In this document: positions 6,793 through 10,933 of the stretch, one piece after another
How positions within the stretch are numbered: the stretch's first letter is position 1
Layout of the letters: each line of letters opens with the position of its first letter
Source: an uncultured Clostridia bacterium
GTDB lineage: Bacteria; Bacillota; Clostridia; Christensenellales; UBA1242
Assembly: GCA_948439925.1 (NCBI GenBank)
Contig: CAOJNR010000026.1
Location: 1 to 10,933 of the forward strand
Reading direction: 5' to 3'
Length of the DNA stretch: 10,933 nt
Notes under the pieces: model-generated
The model's database searches: none
Told to the model about the DNA's origin: nothing
What the model saw: only the letters and a program-made list of their open reading frames with translations
Program-made: the position numbers and the translations under genes

Positions 6793-8705
6793 CCATTTTC
6801 AAATTGACTGTTGTATAAATCCTTATAAAATCCGCCTTTTGCCATAAGCGATTCATGGTTGCCAGTTTCAACAATAGAGCCGTCTTTCATAACAATAATT
6901 TGATCGGCATTCTTGATTGTTGAAAGCCTGTGTGCAATCACAAAACTTGTTCGTCCCTTCATCAGCCTATCCATTGCAGTTTGAATAAGCATTTCAGTTC
7001 TGGTGTCAACCGAACTTGTTGCTTCATCAAGGATAAGCATAGGTGAGTTTTGCACCATAGCTCTTGCAATAGTCAAAAGTTGTTTTTGCCCTTGGCTGAT
7101 AGCGTTGTCTTCTTTCAAAACCATGTTATAGCCCTGAGGTTCAGTTCTTATAAAGTGGTCAACGTTTGCCATTTTGCAAGCATTCACAATTTCTTCATCT
7201 GTGGCAGTTGGGTTGCCATAGGCAATGTTATCTCTGATAGTTCCTTCAAAAAGCCATGTGTCTTGCAACACCATACCAAATAGTGAACGAACATAACTCC
7301 TGTTCATATCTTTGGTTGAAACTCCGTCGATTAGAATTTCTCCATCATCAATTTCGTAGAACCTCATAAGAAGATTGACCATAGTGGTTTTACCTGCACC
7401 AGTTGGGCCAACGATTGCAATCTTTTGACCTGGCAGGGCAGTGAAGTTGAACTTGTGAATTATTTGCTTATCAGGTGTATAGCCAAAGTCAACATTTTTA
7501 AATTGAACTTTGCCTTTAACTTTTTTGATTTTAACTGTTTTGTGGCTTTCGTCAGGCTCTTCCTCTTCTTCGATAAACTTGAATACGCGCTCAGATGCTG
7601 CACTCATCATTTGAAGGTTTCCAGCAAGCATACCAATTTGTGAAATAGGTTGATTGAACATGCGGATATATGTTAAAAATGTGATAATCGAAGTTATGAA
7701 AAGTGGGTTGTTGTTCTTCATGGCAATCCAAGCACCAGCAAGACAGATGACAACATAAACAATATTTCCGATTGTGTTAATAATAGGGTGCATAAGCGAA
7801 GAAGTGAATTGGGCTTTTCTTGCAGAGTTTCTAAGTGAAGTGTTAAGCTTATTGAATGTTAAACTTGCTTTCTCTTCACCATTGAAAGCTTTGACAACAT
7901 TGTGTGCTGAATAAATTTCTTCAATATGTCCGTTTAGGTCGCCAAGACTTTTTTGCTGAGTGACGTAGTATTTCTGATTGAATTTCACAATAAGAAGAAC
8001 AACGCCAAAAGCAACAGGAATCTCCACAAGTGCGATAAGTGTGAGTTCCCAACTGATTGTGAACATGATGATTGGGATTGCAATAATCATTGTTATGCTT
8101 GAAATAAGGCTTGTGATTGAGCCGTTTAAGCCTCGGCCAACAGTATCGACGTCATTGGAAACGCGTGAGATGATGTCGCCGAAAGAAGTTTTGTCGTAGT
8201 ATTTAAGTGGAAGTCGATTTATCTTTTTTGAAATGCTTGTTCGAAGGTTTTTGGTTATTGTTGTTGAAACCTTTGACATCATGAAACCTTGAAAATATGA
8301 AAGAAACATTGAAACAAGAAATATGGCAACAAGAAAAAGCCCGATTGTGTTCACTCTTTCAAGCGTAAATTCTGGTGACGCCAAAACATTCATCATTTCG
8401 TTCAAAATTCTTGGGCCAACAATAGATAAAACTGTTGATAATATTGCAAGCACAACGCCGAATATAACAAGCCACTTAACAGGCGCGATTGTTTTGAAAA
8501 TTGTTTTCATTGAGCCTTTTTTCTTGGCTGGTTTGTTTTTATGAGCACTATTTTTTGCAGTGTTTTCTTCATGTATTTTTTCGTTTGCCACATCTGTCAT
8601 ATCGCTGGCAACTACTTCGTCAATAATAGGTGAGTTTGTCACTTCCTCAATTTGCGAAGAGGAAGTTAATGTGTTTTTTAGTGTTTTAGTGTTATTCTTA
8701 GCCAT
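6780..8705 (-). CDS. Heterodimeric ABC exporter, subunit with the canonical ATPase residues (BmrD/LmrD/TM288-like)
   Basis: Half-transporter of 641 residues: an ABC type I exporter membrane domain (about 70-360) with the nucleotide-binding domain behind it (about 390-641). Motifs are Walker A G433-P-T-G-A-G-K-T-T441, Q-loop Q481, Walker B L557-I-L-D-E561 with the catalytic E561, D-loop S-S-V-D, and switch H592. The signature is I536-S-Q-G-Q540 instead of LSGGQ, a deviation expected in one chain of an asymmetric exporter. The C-terminus is acidic (E-N-G-E-E-F). An N-terminal extension of about 65 residues is rich in N, T, S, E and K and ends in K-K-K before the first membrane segment. It is probably disordered, and M66 would be an alternative start. 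The start at 8705 is preferred because AGGAGG at 8713-8718 lies 7 bases upstream and the ATG overlaps the previous stop by one base (TAATG). It is likely a drug, lipid or peptide exporter; substrate unknown. Confidence 0.93.
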   Translation of the reverse strand: MAKNNTKTLKNTLTSSSQIEEVTNSPIIDEVVASDMTDVANEKIHEENTAKNSAHKNKPAKKKGSMKTIFKTIAPVKWLVIFGVVLAILSTVLSIVGPRILNEMMNVLASPEFTLERVNTIGLFLVAIFLVSMFLSYFQGFMMSKVSTTITKNLRTSISKKINRLPLKYYDKTSFGDIISRVSNDVDTVGRGLNGSITSLISSITMIIAIPIIMFTISWELTLIALVEIPVAFGVVLLIVKFNQKYYVTQQKSLGDLNGHIEEIYSAHNVVKAFNGEEKASLTFNKLNTSLRNSARKAQFTSSLMHPIINTIGNIVYVVICLAGAWIAMKNNNPLFITSIITFLTYIRMFNQPISQIGMLAGNLQMMSAASERVFKFIEEEEEPDESHKTVKIKKVKGKVQFKNVDFGYTPDKQIIHKFNFTALPGQKIAIVGPTGAGKTTMVNLLMRFYEIDDGEILIDGVSTKDMNRSYVRSLFGMVLQDTWLFEGTIRDNIAYGNPTATDEEIVNACKMANVDHFIRTEPQGYNMVLKEDNAISQGQKQLLTIARAMVQNSPMLILDEATSSVDTRTEMLIQTAMDRLMKGRTSFVIAHRLSTIKNADQIIVMKDGSIVETGNHESLMAKGGFYKDLYNSQFENGEEF

Positions 8706-10435
8706 TATAATTCCTCCTGTGAAAGTTGAGAAAGAGCAATTTCTTTATAAACAGGGCAGGTTTTCAAAAGTTGTTTGTGCTTTCCATGACCCACAACTTT
8801 GCCTTCGTCAAGCACAATGATTTGGTCAGCGTTCATGATTGTTCCAATTCTTTGTGCAACAATAAGCTTGGTCGCATTTTGAGTGTGTTTGTTAAGCTTT
8901 GCTCTAAGTGTTTTATCAGTCTTATAGTCAAGTGCAGAAAAGCTGTCGTCAAATATAAAAACTTCTGGGTTGCGAACGATTGCTCTCGCAATAGAAAGCC
9001 TTTGCTTTTGTCCGCCAGACACATTTGTTCCGCCTTGTGAAATTTGATAGTCAAGTCCGCCTTCAAGAGAATATACAAAGTCAGCTTGTGCAATTTTGAG
9101 AGCATTTGTGATATCTTCCTCGGTTGCTTTTTCGTTTCCGTAGCATATATTTTCAGTCACTGAGCCACGGAACAAAACACCGCGCTGTGGAACATAGCCA
9201 ATCTTCTCATGCAGGTCGTGAAGAGTGTAATCTTTAACATTGACGCCGTCAAGATATACACCGCCTTCTGTGCAGTCATAAAATCGAGGGAGAAGGTTGA
9301 TAAGTGTGCTTTTTCCGCTTCCTGTTGAGCCGATAAAGGCAATCGTTTCACTTGGCTTTGCGGTGAATGAAACATGTTCAAGCACATATTCATCTGCGTC
9401 TGGATATTTGAAAGACACATCGTCAAAAACAACAGTGCCTTGCTCTTTTGAGATGATGTTTCCTTTTCCGTCAAGGAGTGAAGATTTTGTATCAAGAATT
9501 TCATTAACGCGTTTTGCTGAAACCATACCTCTTGGCACAAACATGAACAGCATTGAGAGTGTGAGGAATGCAAAAATGATTTGCATTGAGTATTGAGTTA
9601 TCTCACCAATATTGGCAATCGCGAAAATGTCGTTGCCAAAAAGATAGGCAGTCAGCCAAACGATTGCAAGGCTTGTGCCTGACATTATAAGCATGATTGC
9701 AGGGTCAATAACAGCCATAACTCTTTGAACAAAGCGTTCCATTTTGGTGAGGTCAGAATTGACTTTTTCAAATTTTTCTTCTTGGAGATGTTCAGCAGAG
9801 TTTGCTCTGACAACTTTAAGACCTGTTAAGTTTTCACGAGTTACAAGGTTAAGGTTGTCAATTTTCTTTTGGATTTTTTTGAACTTTGGAACTGCAACCA
9901 CAAAAACAAAGACAACAACAAGCACAAGCAGAAGAACAGAAGCAACATTGACAAGTGTTAAGTTGGATGCAACTCTGACAATTTTTATAATCGCAATTAT
10001 TGCAGTGATAGGTGCTGTCACGCCAAAATTTAAAACGAGCACAAAAACTTGTTGAAGTTGAGTTATATCGTTTGTTGAACGAGTGATAAGAGATGCGATT
10101 GAAAATTTGTTAATCTCGTTCATTGAAAAGTTGTTGACCTTTTCAAAAACTTTTCCTCTCACTCTCGCCATAAGGTTGGTGATCACAAGTGATGTAAGAT
10201 AACTCACCACAATCGTGCAGACAAGAATACCTCCAACATAACCGAGCATTTCAAGCGATTTCATCACGATTGGTTTAAGTTCCTGTGTCGCAATCACACT
10301 TTGAACCATTTTAAGAATATCGCTCAAACATTCAGGCAAAGCAAGATTGCAATAAACCTGAGCGACCAGCAGAAGCACAATCACGCCCACCAAAATCCAT
10401 TCAAGTGGTTTTAAATATTTAAGTTGTTTGATCAT
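8705..10435 (-). CDS. Heterodimeric ABC exporter, subunit with degenerate Walker B (BmrC/LmrC/TM287-like)
   Basis: First gene of the exporter operon, 576 residues. Membrane segments occupy about 10-305, with one near 12-32, one near 65-86, a long hydrophobic block at about 130-182, and further ones at about 245-266 and 283-301. The nucleotide-binding domain follows: Walker A G369-S-T-G-S-G-K-S-T377, Q-loop Q417, signature V472-S-G-G-Q476, Walker B F493-I-F-D-D497. The catalytic glutamate is replaced by D497, and the switch histidine by Q528 (A-Q-R instead of A-H-R). These changes are the known pattern for the degenerate site of TM287/BmrC-type chains. Its intact signature would complete the competent site with the partner encoded next. 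GAGGTG at 10441-10446 lies 5 bases before the ATG, and a strong promoter sits upstream. The last codons contain the ribosome binding site of the downstream gene, so the pair is translationally coupled. Confidence 0.93.
   Translation of the reverse strand: MIKQLKYLKPLEWILVGVIVLLLVAQVYCNLALPECLSDILKMVQSVIATQELKPIVMKSLEMLGYVGGILVCTIVVSYLTSLVITNLMARVRGKVFEKVNNFSMNEINKFSIASLITRSTNDITQLQQVFVLVLNFGVTAPITAIIAIIKIVRVASNLTLVNVASVLLLVLVVVFVFVVAVPKFKKIQKKIDNLNLVTRENLTGLKVVRANSAEHLQEEKFEKVNSDLTKMERFVQRVMAVIDPAIMLIMSGTSLAIVWLTAYLFGNDIFAIANIGEITQYSMQIIFAFLTLSMLFMFVPRGMVSAKRVNEILDTKSSLLDGKGNIISKEQGTVVFDDVSFKYPDADEYVLEHVSFTAKPSETIAFIGSTGSGKSTLINLLPRFYDCTEGGVYLDGVNVKDYTLHDLHEKIGYVPQRGVLFRGSVTENICYGNEKATEEDITNALKIAQADFVYSLEGGLDYQISQGGTNVSGGQKQRLSIARAIVRNPEVFIFDDSFSALDYKTDKTLRAKLNKHTQNATKLIVAQRIGTIMNADQIIVLDEGKVVGHGKHKQLLKTCPVYKEIALSQLSQEEL
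8713..8718 (-). promoter_or_regulatory. Ribosome binding site for the second exporter subunit, inside the upstream gene
   Basis: AGGAGG on the minus strand lies within the codons for the last residues (Q-E-E-L) of the upstream subunit, 7 bases before the ATG at 8705. Together with the TAATG stop-start overlap it implies coupled, near-equal synthesis of the two chains, as suits an obligate heterodimer. It also decides the start codon of the downstream gene over the internal M66. Confidence 0.85.
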
Positions 10436-10459
10436 TTTTTCACCTCAGTAAAATAAGAC

Positions 10460-10478
10460 TTTTATATTATATATAAAA
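10460..10478. promoter_or_regulatory. A/T palindrome in the exporter leader (possible operator)
   Basis: TTTTATAT, three bases, then ATATAAAA form a perfect 8-base-arm inverted repeat just downstream of the predicted transcription start near 10482. Its place would suit a repressor site of the MarR or GntR kind. It is made only of A and T in an A+T-rich region, so chance is a real alternative, and no regulator gene is in the window. Confidence 0.25.
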
Positions 10479-10488
10479 TAACAAAAGA

Positions 10489-10517
10489 ATTATAAGAAAA
10501 ATAAAAATCTTAGTCAA
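10489..10517 (-). promoter_or_regulatory. Sigma-A promoter of the exporter operon
   Basis: On the minus strand TTGACT (10512-10517, 5 of 6) and a perfect TATAAT (10489-10494) are separated by exactly 17 bases. Transcription would start near 10482, giving a leader of roughly 47 bases. This is the strongest promoter in the window. Confidence 0.85.
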
Positions 10518-10548
10518 CTAAAAAACAAAAAATAACCAGGTTCTTGTT

Positions 10549-10573
10549 AAAAATTTGTTAAAAAATTGAAAAA
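10549..10573 (+). promoter_or_regulatory. Phased A-tracts upstream of the right-edge gene promoter
   Basis: A-runs at 10549-10553, 10560-10565 and 10569-10573 begin 11 and 9 bases apart, close to one helical turn. The first two sit in direct repeats of TTGTTAAAAA (10544-10553 and 10555-10564). They lie just upstream of the candidate -35 at 10587. Such runs bend DNA and can act as an UP-like element. The rest of the 10436-10638 gap holds only the two divergent promoters. Confidence 0.4.
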
Positions 10574-10586
10574 TTTGAATATTTGT

Positions 10587-10616
10587 TTGCACTTGCAACA
10601 TTTATTGTGATATGAT
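10587..10616 (+). promoter_or_regulatory. Candidate extended -10 promoter of the right-edge repeat protein gene
   Basis: TATGAT (10611-10616, 5 of 6) carries the extended -10 TGA at 10608-10610. A weak TTGCAC (10587-10592) lies 18 bases upstream. Transcription would start near 10623, with a leader of about 16 bases that begins just before the ribosome binding site. Confidence 0.6.
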
Positions 10617-10638
10617 GTATATAAATTGAGAGGTGAAT

Positions 10639-10933
10639 ATGTGCAAATTTAGGAAGAAAGAAAAAGTTATCGACCCAATCATCCACGATGAAGAGAGCAA
10701 CTTTGCTCTTTCAAATGGCGTGCATATTTTGAATAAATGTGAAAATGTTTCACTTTCAGGCAGTGCAATCGTGCTTGAAAGCTTTAATTGCTCTTTTAAA
10801 GAAATCTCTGGAAAGGCAAGCATTCAAATGGTTGAGAACGGCATTATTGACCGCCTAACTGGAAAAGCTAAGATCGGCCTTTTCAAAAGCGGAAAGATAA
10901 CTGAGGTTTCTGGCAAAAGCTCAATCACAACAA
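10639..10933 (+). CDS. Unrecognised protein with exact 17-residue repeats, probable beta-solenoid (partial, C-terminus off right edge)
   Basis: I read 98 residues from the ATG at 10639 with the frame still open at the edge. The GAGAGG of a ribosome binding site at 10628-10633 lies 5 bases upstream. There is no signal peptide or membrane segment; the N-terminus (M-C-K-F-R-K-K-E-K) is basic, so it is probably cytoplasmic. From residue 39 the chain is a tandem repeat of exactly 17 residues: units 39-55, 56-72, 73-89 and 90 onwards. Each starts [LIV]-[ST]-G-[KS]-[AS]-x-[IV], and the second and third continue with a hydrophobic pair, a glycine and an I two or three residues before the next unit. 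The glycines are at 41, 58, 75 and 92. Residues 22-38 look like a degenerate earlier unit. Short repeats with alternating hydrophobic residues and one G per turn suggest a right-handed beta-solenoid, as in phage-like or surface or polymer-forming repeat proteins. I do not recognise the family and give no function. Confidence 0.75.
   Translation, partial: MCKFRKKEKVIDPIIHDEESNFALSNGVHILNKCENVSLSGSAIVLESFNCSFKEISGKASIQMVENGIIDRLTGKAKIGLFKSGKITEVSGKSSITT

Overview
The window is an A+T-rich stretch of bacterial chromosome that looks like a low-G+C Gram-positive, most likely a clostridial Bacillota. The reasons are strong AAGGAGG-type ribosome binding sites, good sigma-A-type promoters, a lipoprotein substrate-binding protein of a type common in Clostridia, and a heterodimeric ABC exporter pair of the BmrCD/LmrCD/TM287-288 kind. 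TGA is used as a stop (DUF2238 gene), so the code appears standard. I see no tRNA, rRNA, CRISPR array, transposase or phage gene.

Layout: (1) 1-672, minus strand, is the N-terminal two thirds of an NMT1/SsuA-like substrate-binding lipoprotein running off the left edge. (2) A 155-base divergent promoter region follows. (3) 828-4340, plus strand, holds valyl-tRNA synthetase (valS) and a DUF2238/YjdF-like multi-pass membrane protein, ending at a bidirectional hairpin terminator at 4379-4408. (4) 4477-6483, minus strand, is a one-chain MacB-like ABC transporter with its own strong promoter. (5) 6592-6710 is a compact non-coding cloverleaf: a 26-base imperfect inverted repeat enclosing three hairpins around a four-way junction, with about 50% G+C in A+T-rich surroundings. 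(6) 6780-10435, minus strand, is a two-gene operon for a heterodimeric ABC exporter, translationally coupled through a one-base TAATG overlap. Its terminator stem lies partly inside the last codons. (7) A divergent A+T-rich region with two promoters and phased A-tracts follows. (8) 10639 to the right edge, plus strand, is the start of an unrecognised protein built of exact 17-residue repeats, probably a beta-solenoid.

How it works together: valS is housekeeping. Three separate membrane transport units surround it: one likely uptake system and two exporters or extrusion-type ABC systems. No regulator or two-component system lies in the window, so substrates cannot be assigned. In the exporter pair the two chains are complementary. 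The first has a degenerate Walker B and switch residue but a good signature motif, and the second is the reverse, so the dimer should have one competent and one degenerate ATP site.

The items I find least explained by known families are the cloverleaf at 6592-6710 and the 17-residue repeat protein at the right edge. Several promoters share the extended -10 form TGATA(N)(N)AT, with short leaders placing the start of transcription at or just before the ribosome binding site.
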